From Brachionus manjavacas (Eukaryota > Rotifera > Eurotatoria > Ploima > Brachionidae), in contig JAHQIY010000003.1 in the NCBI GenBank assembly GCA_019054805.1, positions 5,084,001 through 5,148,000 of the forward strand: a stretch of 64,000 bases of DNA. The letters run 5' to 3'. Below are positions 23,101-32,479 of this stretch, piece by piece. The stretch's first letter is position 1; each line of letters begins with the position of its first letter. The notes below the pieces were generated by a model. The model ran no database searches, had not been told where the DNA came from, and saw only the letters and a list, made by a program, of their open reading frames with translations. The position numbers and the translations under genes were made by a program.

Positions 23101-26100
23101 AGAGACCAAAGCTCTTAAATTTTTGGAAATTATTGTTCAAACAATTTTTTACAAAAGTTTTGTTAAATCACTGTAAATAAATAATCATTTTTTCCCTAAT
23201 TTAAATTTTTTTTCGTTTATAAAAAATAAATAAGCTATAAATGAAATGAGGTTTTGGTTGAACATTTAGAATTTTTACTTTATGTCTAAAAAAATTAAAT
23301 CCAAAATAAAAAAAAATGCTTTAAACAACTAGAATGACCGAACACAGTAAAAATAGGAAGAAATTCTATTTTTTATTTTAGACTCAGACTTGACTAGATG
23401 TTCAATTTTTTTTTTCTCAATTCATCCAAAATCTTATAGATAAAAAAAGAAAATTTTTTTAAAATTAAGTAAATTGAATGCTCTCAACTACTAGAATGAA
23501 TAAACAATCTTTTTAGCGATTACAAGAATTCAAAAAAGTACAAACTCCATTCTTTTGTATCTGAGACATAACTGAATAATCAAATTCATAAAATATAAGA
23601 AAGAGGGTATTTCTACTGCTCGGATAAGCCTGTGGAGCTAGCTCTCCCAAGCTTTATTCTAATAATGATTAATCGAGTCCATTCAAGCACAATTGTAAAG
23701 TTAAGAACAATTTTGAACTCTTTTTTCTTTAATTTTTTTGTTCAAAAAATTCAAAAAAAATTGCTATACACCCGATGCCTACTGACCTTTTTATAACAAA
23801 CATAAAAGCCCTCGAAATGTTTTTTAATAAAAAAAAACATATATCTCTCTCCCTCTTTTTTATCATTTATTTTTAATCTCATTTTGGTTAATTGTGTGAT
23901 TTGATTATTAAAAATTTACAAATAATAACAAATCTGTTGGGTAACGCTTATTCAAATTAATTGAAAATACAACTAGTTCTAAAATCATTGCCTAACTTCT
24001 ACGCTTTGTTTTTCTAATTCGAATAAACTATTTTTCCTAAGCCCTATTTTTTATTCTATTAAGTTTAAAAGATAATTACCTAATGGATTTAAGGCATTTT
24101 GAGAAAATCTATCATTGAAAAGATCGCTTGACCAAGACCGCTTGGGGATTAGACCAGATTAGAGTGAATTAAGTCAAGCTGGCTCCTCCAGTCCGAGCTT
24201 AATTGCCAAACCTAATTTTGTCTGACCTATCCAAGTGGTCAAAAAGGGCCCGCTTTGTCGCCAAATTTTGTGCCACAAAACATTCACATCTACGGCTTAC
24301 TAAGAAGAAATGAGTCCAACGCAAGGTAGAAATGAAGACTAGAGCATGAAGAGATTAGGCTAAAAGCGGATAATACTGCTATACCGAGCTTAGCCACACA
24401 CACACGCGCACATATACACTCGCTAAATTGTACACAAACATAAAACCTCATATGCTTATATTGTTTGATTAGAATGATTTGGATCAATATTTAGAGCAAT
24501 GGCTAATCGTGTTTGGCCATGTACAATGCATAAAGATATGATAAATCGATTTGGATAGAAATATTGAATTTTGGCGAAAATCTGCCCTTATTTGTATAAA
24601 AAATGCAAATTAAACAGGCTAGAGCATGTTTTTCTAATTGGAACTTGTAGTCAGACGCTTATCGATCCAAATGGCGAGAAAGCAAAAGCTACAAATTGAG
24701 AAATTTAATCTAAACAATAGTCCATTTTGTTGTTATTTTTAGTTGGCTTCAACTTCATCTCAAACATAATGAATTTGAAAGCATAATTTTTCTAATTGAA
24801 CTTGTAGAAGGAGAAAAAGAGAATAGAATTGAATTTAAATCCCATCCATCCTCTAGTCTCGATAGAAAAATAACAATGCTAGTCTTAAGTGTTCGTTTAA
24901 TTGCAATTTTTCTTTAAGGATTGCAAATTTGCAATTAAATATTTTGCTAAATTTTAGTCTATCTCAGTCTCTTGTTTTTTCTTTTCATTCTTAATTTCTT
25001 TTTTCTTTTTTTTTCTTTTTTTTTTCAATTTGTAATTATATCCTTTATTTGTATCCTCATTAAATAAATCAATAGTATGAATTTTTTTTTCTTTTTAATC
25101 ATAAACAGATGCAGAATTTCGCTCCTTTTATTTGACCACAAAAATCAATATATTGCGAATAAAAATAATAATAATAAAATATTAAATTTCGTGCATATTA
25201 ATCCTTTGATAGAAAAATTCTAGAAAAAAACTTCTTATTTGTTTTATTTTGAGGAGATTTAGAGCTGAAAAATTAGTATACAAAAAAAATTATTTTTTTC
25301 TTAGCTAATACAAATTTTAATCAATACCGCAAATAACAAATGATCTTGTCAAAGAAAAATAACAAGACATGAAATGACAAATGAACCTTTTTATTTTTTC
25401 TAACAAAAAATGGAACTACTCTAATTTAAAAAAAAAACAAAGATTAATATTGACAAAAATCAGCATAAATTTAATAAAATTTCTAAGGTATCACAAATTT
25501 AAAAGCCTTAGCCTTAGATTTACTCGGCTTAATAACCCATAACGCATAAATGAATCACACTTTAAATGAGGCTGAAATTTTTAGAACCCAAATGTTTTAT
25601 TTATTGTCTAAATTTTTTTTTTTAATTAGAAAAATAGAACGCAACAAAATTAAAAAAATAATTTTTTTTTTTTAAATAAAGACTATATCGTATTTTTACT
25701 GCATGAATCTGATGCTCGATAGAGTGGGCACTGAAAATATTTTAATAGTTGTGAGACCATTAAGAAGAAGCCGTCTAAAACAAGTTCAGTTATCAGATAT
25801 TTAGCATCTTATCTTATCATTAGAGCATTTTCAGAAGCTCGCATGATTGATGAGATATTATTTTTAGGCTTCACTTAATCTCGGCCCCACAAAAATTTAA
25901 ACAAAAACAATAAATCGAACTTGGATTTTTGATCACCAAAATTTTAAATAGATATAATCAAGACTTGTTTATCTCTTGGCTAATTATCCATTCGCATCCA
26001 TTCATCTTGGTCCATTATATCAAGAATACATTTAAACAATGTCAATCGAAAATTAAATGACTTAGGCTAACATTTTGAATGTTCATCAAAATTTTATGTG

Positions 26101-26868
26101 TTTTTTAAAAACGCTAAATTTGCACTAAACTTCATTAATTTTACGTCCGTCCGTCTCTTTCCTCTTCATCAAAGACTCACCTTAATTACTTTTCACTTCC
26201 CACTTGCACACAATTTTATTTACTAATAAACCTGTCAAGAGATATCAAATATCCGCATAAGGGTGTTCACTAGTTGTCTAAAATGTTAACTTATCTAGAC
26301 TTATTTAGATAACGATTTTGTATTTGAAAAAAAAAGTTTATAAAATAAAATAGTTAATTTTGTTCAAGACTAGTTAGATAGAGCAAGCTATCTAGTAAGT
26401 TAATACCATCACCGATTTAGCCAGGTTAGAGTAAAAATGAAAAAAAAGACATACTGTTTGATTGATGGACCATGGGTGCTGTTGAAGTATTGGGTCGATT
26501 TCTTTCCTGTAATCGTTTTGTAAGTTGATCTTGAAGACTCATGCCTGCCATCGGATTTGGACCTGATGAAACAACTGCGCTAGTTTCTGAACAAAAATTA
26601 AATAAATTTTTTTCAAATTGAAATTTTTACTTTTAGTCGAGACGGGGTCCGATGCAGAACCAACTGCTCCTCCGCCTACTATAGGCTTACTTCGATCTTT
26701 GATCTTTGATGGATCGACTTTTTTCAGCTTGGGTTTGGATGGATCTGCAATTGATTTTAGCAGGGCATTCCGATCAGGCGGCGCTGCTGCTGTTAGATCT
26801 CCTAGAGATGGAGGTGGTGGCGGTCCGCCCAGCATCGGTGGTGGTGGTGGTGGCGGTGGTCCAGGCAT
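17151..26868 (-). CDS. WIPF: WIP/verprolin-family WASP-interacting protein
   Basis: Four exons (26868-26631, 26586-26455, 18386-17838, 17680-17151) keep frame, each splice in phase 1, and give 482 residues; human WIPF1 is 503. The N-terminus is MPGPPPPPPPP, a profilin-binding polyproline run. It is followed by a WH2 actin-binding segment (about 33-52: NALLKSI ... KLKKV) and then the second verprolin block SLQDQLTKRLQERN. The middle is Ser/Asn-rich with SH3-type PPVPPPR. The last exon is very proline-rich and ends in the WASP-binding motif: DDLDRRFQFLPLPSSAELP followed by YPSAKY. WIP proteins stabilise WASP/N-WASP and link it to actin in the cytoplasm. Intron 1 is 44 bp, intron 2 about 8.1 kb, intron 3 157 bp. 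The exon 3 donor (AACT|GTAAAA) is chosen by phase and by the exon 4 acceptor and is the least certain junction. Confidence 0.88.
18387..20503. other. WIPF large intron, 3' part
   Basis: 2.1 kb of AT-rich intron downstream of the 448-codon frame. It includes a short palindrome (AAAAAACCC/GGGTTTTTT, about 18966-18988). From 19894 the sequence is also present at 59189 onward. No exon was recognised. Confidence 0.5.
20504..21850 (-). CDS. 448-codon Ser/Pro-rich frame within the WIPF intron
   Basis: A single open frame, clearly GC-richer than its surroundings, starts at ATG 21850. The product is serine-rich and probably disordered. It has SH3-ligand-like prolines near the start (RKPALPPKPKLAL) and again in RPPLPSVPPPNL, an acidic segment (LLDEIYAEIEDKYLF), a Cys/Ser cluster (SCSCSHSSQSSQSSCSC) and many Lys/Ser stretches. 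No catalytic domain was recognised. The frame can run to a stop at 20504. A donor-like site at 20542/20541 (GATG|GTAAAG) would instead end the exon in phase 1, exactly matching the WIPF exon 3 acceptor at 18386. It may therefore be an alternative first exon of WIPF rather than a nested gene. The near-identical copy at 59804-61150 differs at five bases, two of them amino-acid changes. Confidence 0.75.
   Translation of the reverse strand: MSIETSHSSSSELSNARKPALPPKPKLALAESENPTSEHTNSDKYSALISSLREKLNINISGPGSERSLALSTLSSSSDTAGLKSFNIGQNMNDLSLLDEIYAEIEDKYLFHKAKSAESKTLQSSCSCSHSSQSSQSSCSCSYTSESVADRPPLPSVPPPNLVSSHSDEKRMSLSLEEEIALEIRAKLNQEYLVSKKVESRSESREGKMEQSAEMVPDTPVLEPEYLEPISLSKTDKRTNEKKMNKTLSDPASPKTNSDFILSPSKLKSYLVKSPSSKNPPLDPSQSRTFSYLLKQSNRITSTLRLMRTKSSSNHVHNQSIYSQPIEQKCYQSTVNVCAEHSQVEISQPTLISQTFDLNKQALIEIKHGQKQADGLRSSSSFNSSFDTSSTSSVYSPKTEYEHSNDDSINGSNKKFHDHSPTIESNLIITNVYEEDGKDYLGSFFFPT
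21851..22329. other. Upstream flank of the 448-codon frame
   Basis: AT-rich sequence directly 5' of the frame on the minus strand. No TATA box or splice site can be assigned with confidence. Confidence 0.4.
22330..23600. repeat. Degenerate tandem repeats in WIPF intron
   Basis: A unit of about 190-200 bp recurs at about 22337-22530 and 22628-22826, with more decayed versions at about 23255-23400 and 23470-23590. Shared blocks include CGATTGAACATTTA, AATGAATAAAATAT, TTTTTGCCAAATA, GGAAATAAAAGAAAAAAATC and CCATTCTTTTTGTATCTGA. The last version keeps CCATTCTTTTGTATCTGAGACATAACTGAATAATC. The copies lie in one orientation and have no coding potential. The array is present again at about 61640-62900 in the duplicated segment. 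Confidence 0.65.
23601..26454. other. WIPF large intron, 5' part
   Basis: 2.9 kb of mostly AT-rich intron. A less AT-rich stretch at about 24110-24480 contains a short CA/GCGCA run (24392-24412). It might be a promoter or 5' UTR for the 448-codon frame, but no exon can be shown. No tRNA or other RNA gene was recognised. Confidence 0.4.
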
Positions 26869-27393
26869 TGTTTAAATAAAGCAGATTTTTTAAAATTGAT
26901 TTTGAGTCTAAAAGTTTGTTCACTTAGTAATTTTTGGAATTCTAAATAAACATCTAAATTGAATTTAAAATAATTTATTTTTTTTTAAATGATTTATTCA
27001 ATCGATATAAATGGAACATAATTGTTTGAGCGAAATTTGCCATAATTTCGATATTGACCAATTTTGTTTCCTTTCGCTTAAACATTTGTGAGACTTTCGA
27101 CAATGACTTATTGCTGAAGCTTTTTTTTTCAAATACATGAAAAAAAACTTAAAAAACTTACGTCATTGAATAATTTTGAATTTAATCATAATTATTCTAA
27201 TTCAATGAATAAAATAGAAGCATTAAATGAGTTTTTTTGCCGGAAAAAAAATCAAATATCTCTCTTTGTTTTTGAATTAAATTTTGAAATATTTAAAAAC
27301 TAATTGAATCTTAAAGAATTTTATTTAATAATCCATTTGGAGAGAATTGTTAATAGACTTTAAACAAAAAAAATTTCGATAAGAACTTTTTTT
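26869..27393. other. 5' flank of WIPF
   Basis: AT-rich sequence between the WIPF start codon and the first repeated module. It presumably holds the WIPF promoter and 5' UTR. No element was recognised. Confidence 0.4.
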
Positions 27394-29186
27394 AGCATAA
27401 AAAGCTTTAAAAAAAGCCTAATTAAATTTTTTTATTTGACCTAAATTTTGCTTGCGGAATCCTGATAAATTTAAAATAAAACCTGAACATTCAGAAAAAA
27501 GTCACTCTTTGGAGTTCTTTGAAAAAAAAATAAATTATTTCGTCTTTTAATTATTAAAATATTTGTCAAAAAGATAAATATATTTATCGCAATGAATAAT
27601 TCACCTTTATCTGAATTACCTAATAAATTTTTTGTACCTTAAAAAATTTGCTATTCTACAAAAGATCACATTCCTTGTAAAACAAAAATTTCACAAATTA
27701 CATGAACTCAATTAGCAGGAAAAACTAACCACTGAATAATTCGGGCGCTATTTTTCATTATTTTGACACACCGGACAGTATCCAAGTTAATGTATGAACA
27801 TAATTTAAAAATAAATTACCTGCAAAAAATAATGAATATTTAAAAAATTTACATTTGGCTAAACATTCATTTTGGGCCGAATTTTAGGAAAACTGAAGCC
27901 TCTTATTTTAAAGACAAGAAATTTTAAAAACCATCTGGCAATACTTTTGCACTTGGGTAAGTTTTGATGCTTAAGCAAAAAAAAAAAAAATTCTCAAATT
28001 TTAATAATTTATTAAAATTTGAGAAACTGAAATAATAATGGTATAAAACGAACTAAACGATAAAAAATAGATCATTCAATTCATACGGCTTTGTATTTAT
28101 CCAAAAAAAACATATAAAAGATTTAAGAAATATATAAATAATCTCGATTGGTCTACTAACCCGGTATGATTTTTAATAATTTTTTAAGCTATTGTTGAAA
28201 TCGGTCCAACTTAAAAATAATCTAAAATATACGTCTGCAATCTCGAGTAAATGTAGGTAAACTTTGGTTTTGTTTTAAGTTGAATGCATGAGTTGATGTT
28301 TAAGTCCATTCAAATTTTACATGTGTTTGGGTTGAAGCTATTTCTATTCAATGTAGACTCGAGCAAATTATCATTTATTTGTTCGTATAAGGCCTTCGTA
28401 ATTATATTTTTAATTAGGCCTTTTAAATTTCGTTTCTTTTTCCAATTTATTTACTTAGGAATTTTTTATAAATTTAATAAAATTTAGTCAATTTAGAAAA
28501 ACGAAGAGCTTTAAAAATACCAGCAAACATAAATTTCTCCACTGTTTCTTTGATGAGCAATCTTATTTTCAAAAATATGCTGCAAATTTATAATTTTAAA
28601 TTATCATTTGCAATTTTTTCTTTCTATTGTTAATCAAAATCTGGCTATCAAGCGATTTTTTATAGCCATGAATATTTTATCTAAAATTGTCCTCGTAAGC
28701 TTTTGACTTAAAATTTCTAATAAAATATGAGCTAAAAATTTTGATGGCTGAGTATTGTTGATAATTTTATACCAGTCGAAAAATTCATTAAATTTAAATT
28801 TGAAGAGTTTGTTAATCTACTTACTGAATTAAAATAAATTGAGAAATATTTGGTGAACAAATTTCCTCAAAACAGTATTTCAGTTCCCAAGTCAAAATAT
28901 ATTCTAATATTTAAATATTTAAACTAGATGGAAAAATTTTTCAAAAATAAAAATAGCTAGGTGAAAAATTAACTTTTTATTCGAAAAAAATTTAAAAAAA
29001 ATTTTTTTAGTAAACTTTAACTTGCTTGATCTCTTTTGAATTATTTATTTATTTATTGCACGAAAATGCCAATGTTAATTTTCTCATATTTAAATATAAT
29101 TCTCAAAAATCGATCAAAAAAAAAATACTCATTAATTTTTCTATTTGTCTTGAAATAAAAAAAATCTTCAATATTGTTTATTGAAA
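27394..29186. other. Noncoding flank downstream of PIGX (module A)
   Basis: 1.8 kb between WIPF and PIGX. A 67-codon plus-strand frame at 28284 recurs in B and C only because the whole module is duplicated, and it is not convincing. A 35-bp palindrome lies at 27991-28025: arms TTCTCAAATTTTAATAA and its complement around a single centre base. An AATAAA on the minus strand at about 29177-29182, just past the PIGX stop, is the likely PIGX polyadenylation signal. Confidence 0.55.
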
Positions 29187-29984
29187 TTAATTGATTTTTT
29201 TATTGAATTCCAGTGATTTTTCGCGGAACAATTTTGAGACATACAGTGCCAAGAGTATCAAAAATCCCAGAGTAATCACAATAATAATAGGTGCATGTTT
29301 TGCTTGACCAACAGGCACATCAAATTCAAAACTATCTTCTGAATAATTGGAATCAATTTCGTTCCAATAGCAATTTCCAATAAAAAATTCTTTAATCAAT
29401 ATTTTGTCAATTTTTTTATCAGATTTGAAAATAAATTCATTTTGGTCTTTTAGATTTTGGTTGCAGTCAGACACTAAAACACGAGGACCATAAATTTTAA
29501 GTCGTTGATACAAGTAATTGTCAGATGGAGCGTGATATCGTAAATGAAACGGATAGCTAAAGGATAAATTGCATAAATTTGACGATTCATTACATGATAA
29601 TAAACTTTTTTGGAAAAGTAAAAAAAGCAAAAATGGCTCCGATCTATAATCGATTGATTCAGTATTTACCTTTTGTGATAGAAAAAATAAAAATAGCTGA
29701 TTGTAGATATTTTGTTTTAATTCGAATTCATCAACATAAAAATTCGAATTAAATTCTTGAATCAACATTATATTACAATTTGTTTTTAAAAAATGTATTT
29801 CATCTGTATTGATTTGAATATTTATGGAAAAAAATTTATGAAAGCCATCATTATCAATTTCATAGCTGAATGTGCTTGATTTGATCACATTAAAGCATCT
29901 ATTCGAAATCTCACCTGAAAATACACCAACAATATCAAGTACCATGAAAAATAAGAACTTTAATGTTATAAGTTTCAACAGCAT
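29187..29984 (-). CDS. PIGX: PIGX, GPI mannosyltransferase I stabilising subunit
   Basis: An intronless 265-residue frame. It has a signal peptide (1 to about 23), a lumenal domain and one C-terminal membrane span (about 231-249) with a short basic tail, the PIGX/PBN1 topology. Family landmarks line up with human PIGX: DGFHK (46-50, human DGFHR), FYVDEFEL (82-89, human LYVDPYEL), PFHLRYHAPS (145-154, human PVHCRYHRPH), CYWN (205-208) and VPVG before the membrane span (223-226). PIGX binds and stabilises PIGM in the ER membrane, where the complex adds the first mannose to the GPI anchor precursor. This is the only one of three tandem copies that reads through, so it is the likely functional gene. 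Confidence 0.9.
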   Translation of the reverse strand: MLLKLITLKFLFFMVLDIVGVFSGEISNRCFNVIKSSTFSYEIDNDGFHKFFSINIQINTDEIHFLKTNCNIMLIQEFNSNFYVDEFELKQNIYNQLFLFFLSQKVNTESIDYRSEPFLLFLLFQKSLLSCNESSNLCNLSFSYPFHLRYHAPSDNYLYQRLKIYGPRVLVSDCNQNLKDQNEFIFKSDKKIDKILIKEFFIGNCYWNEIDSNYSEDSFEFDVPVGQAKHAPIIIVITLGFLILLALYVSKLFREKSLEFNKKIN

Positions 29985-30248
29985 CGTTTCTTTTAATAAA
30001 AAATCTAATTAATAAATTATAATTTATTTACTTATTGGCAAAAAAAAATTTCATTTTTCTTTTAAAATCACTTTTTGAATTTAGAATAATTTTGAGACTA
30101 AAATTATCACATTATTTAATTTATTCAAAAATATTAAATTTAAATAAAATAATTTAACATTGTCAAGAAAAAAAGAATCAGCATAAACCAAGAATTGATT
30201 CATGTCAAGAATTAAAGAAGAACTATTTAGAAAAAGTAAAAAACACAT

Positions 30249-30384
30249 GACCCGATGCTGAACCTGCTGCTCTTCGGTCTAATATAGGTATACTTTGATC
30301 GTTGATCGCTGATTGATCGTCTTTTTTCAGCTTGGGTTTCGATAGATCTGTGATTAATTTTAATAGAACCCTTCGATCAGATAG
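30249..30384 (-). pseudogene. Fossil of WIPF exon 1 (module A)
   Basis: This stretch matches 26646-26782, the WH2 part of WIPF exon 1, over about 136 bp at roughly three-quarters identity. The translation reads LLKLITDLSKPKLKK where WIPF has LLKSIADPSKPKLKK, then GSASG for GSASD. The polyproline start is missing and the surrounding frame does not form a gene. It lies about 265 bp upstream of the PIGX start on the same strand. Much more diverged than the module copies are from each other, it predates the triplication. Confidence 0.8.
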
Positions 30385-30552
30385 AAATGACATTTGAATT
30401 AATAGAATAAAAAAAATTGTGTTGGTAACAATCACTTGCAAAAATGCAATGATAAAAAAATTAGCCCATGATTCGATTCATTTTTGAAGCTCTTTTTTTT
30501 ATCCCATGAGAAAAAACATACTTTATTGCAAAATTTAGAGTTACATTAATAC

Positions 30553-30750
30553 CAGAGTTGTTCAAAAGTCACAAGTCTCAAGTCAAGTCCAAATCAAAGA
30601 TTTTAATTTTTTTAAGCCTGGACTTGTAATTTTATTTTAGTGACTTTGAATTTAACTAGGCCGCCATTATAACTGCCTGGAACGGAACAAAATTCATGTT
30701 GCCAGACTTTTCCTTGACTTGGACTTTAATTTTGGACTTATACGAATCTG
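30553..30750. mobile_element. 198-bp hAT-type MITE (module A)
   Basis: The element starts CAGAGTTG and ends CGAATCTG (reverse complement CAGATTCG), and is flanked by the perfect 8-bp direct repeat ATTAATAC (30545-30552 and 30751-30758). The interior repeats short AGTC/AAGTCCA words in both orientations (CAAGTCAAGTCC, CCTTGACTTGGAC), so the ends can fold back on each other. It has no ORF. The 8-bp duplication and CAG ends point to the hAT superfamily. Same-length copies sit at the equivalent positions of modules B and C. Confidence 0.82.
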
Positions 30751-30898
30751 ATTAATACCAATGCAACTAATGAAGAAAAAAAAAACTTAATTCAATTTCC
30801 AATGATTAAGACTGCAAAATATAGAAAAGTTAATTTTTTTTTAAGAATTTCTCCCAAAATAAGTATCTTACATTACATTGGTGACAGCAGTGTCCAGA

Positions 30899-32236
30899 AT
30901 GGAACAATTAGAAAAAACCATCATCGAGAATTCAGATGATAATCAAGCTGAATTGGACCAAGCAATTATATCCGCTCTAGCCAATATAACAAATTGTTCT
31001 AAAAGAATTGACGGGTTCACAAAAATCTCTTTTGAAAACTATAAAAGGAATTATTCACAAATTTACAGAATACTCGAAAGAAATGGGACTGAAGCAATAA
31101 ACCCGAATGAATGGCTTATTTGGTTAAGCGAGATGGCCGCGAAAAGCGAAAACCAATTAATAAAAGAATCAGCATCCACAACATTTGGTTTAGTTATGGA
31201 CAGAGAAACCGACTATCCAGTGGAACTAAATTATTGGATCACGAATCAAAAGCAAGGGAATAGTTCAGACTTCAGAGACTCAAAACTTACGGCTATTATA
31301 GACCAAAATCACACTAAACCACTAAAAGAAGATGAATTATTAAGTACAAATCAAACTCAACAAAAAGAGATGGAATTCCTAAAATACTTTTTCGACTGGA
31401 ATATTCAAAACAAACAATTCAGAATAGAAACTTTGCGAGATTCATCCCAAGATGTGACATTGTGGTTCGAACGGTTTGAACTACAAACACCAGGGTGGAC
31501 AGACGAAGCAAGGAGCACTCAGGTTGTAACTTTATTCGAAGATGACGCATTACAGAAATTCAGACTTATGAAAACAAATAAATCAAGCTATTTAGCGATT
31601 AAACGCAACCTAATCACAAATTTTAGGCACGATAGGACAAGCGACATCCAATGTGATTTTTACGGAGCTAAACAACGAGCTGATGAAAGCGTTGAAAAAT
31701 TTAGTAATCGACTCTTACGATACACAAATGAAGTTAACGAAATGGAAAAAGAGACTATGGAAAACAAGTTAGCAAACGTATTCTTACGGGGATTAAATCC
31801 AAGCTTAAAAAAAATCATTTCGATAAGCGCTGGTAAAGATTTCGACGAATTGGTAAAGATAGCCAAACGAGTGGAACGATGTGAAAAAGAAGAACAAGAA
31901 AATACAAGTATCGAAGCAGGTATAGAAAGTATTAATTCTATAAGAAACGATAAAGAACAAACGAAAAAAGACAAGGTTGTTTGTGTTATATGCGATAAAA
32001 ACAATCACGAAACAGCCAAATGTTTTAAATTAAAATCAGTAAAAGATTTTATAAAAAATCAATCTAAATCACCGAAACGAGAAGATAAAGAATTTACCAA
32101 ATCTCGAAGAGAGTACCAAAATTTATTTTGTAGCCACTGCAACAGACCTAACCATGATTATGAAAATTGTAGAATGAGATTGGGTCTCTGCGTTAAATGT
32201 GGAAAAAAGGTCATCTCGCAAAACACTTCAATTTAA
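30899..32236 (+). other. gag region of gypsy copy A
   Basis: The first ATG after the primer site is at 30899. The N-terminal two-thirds is a capsid-type helical protein (FERFELQTPGW, then NRLLRYTNEVNEME and FLRGLNPSLK, typical of Ty3/gypsy retrotransposon gag). The C-terminal third has CCHC zinc knuckles: CVICDKNNHETAKC, CSHCNRPNHDYENC and the start of a third, CVKCGKK. Such knuckles bind the element RNA during particle assembly. Part of a fossil element. Confidence 0.85.
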
Positions 32237-32479
32237 ACTCATAGAAGCTAAGCCAATATTGGGAGTGGGCAAGGCTGATAAATATAACTCCCAAACCAAA
32301 TACTATTTAACCAACAATCATTTTAACCAAGATAAACTTAGTAAATTAACAAAAGAAGATTTTGTAAAACCACATTATTCATTGAGTCATATGAAACCAG
32401 ATCACAAAACCGAAAAGAAAACTAAAGAAAAAACAAACAGAAAATACTTGAAACAAGAAATGGTCAACAATGTCTTTTA

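Noticed and set aside
24110-24480. Less AT-rich stretch considered as a tRNA or other structured RNA
   Set aside because: No tRNA A and B boxes or cloverleaf could be drawn. Left as possible promoter or UTR.
26265-26415. Possible MITE starting GGGTGTTCACTAG with TTAACTTA(T)CTAGA words in both orientations
   Set aside because: The two ends do not match well and no target-site duplication could be found.
28284-28487. 67-codon frame repeated at 44578 and 55128
   Set aside because: Phe/Ile/Leu-rich as expected from AT-rich DNA. Its recurrence is explained by the module duplication, and copy C changes its end.
30766-30877. Sequence before the gypsy primer site as a remnant 5' LTR
   Set aside because: Ends in ATTACA as an LTR might, but does not match the sequence after the purine tract at 39746 beyond AT-rich background.
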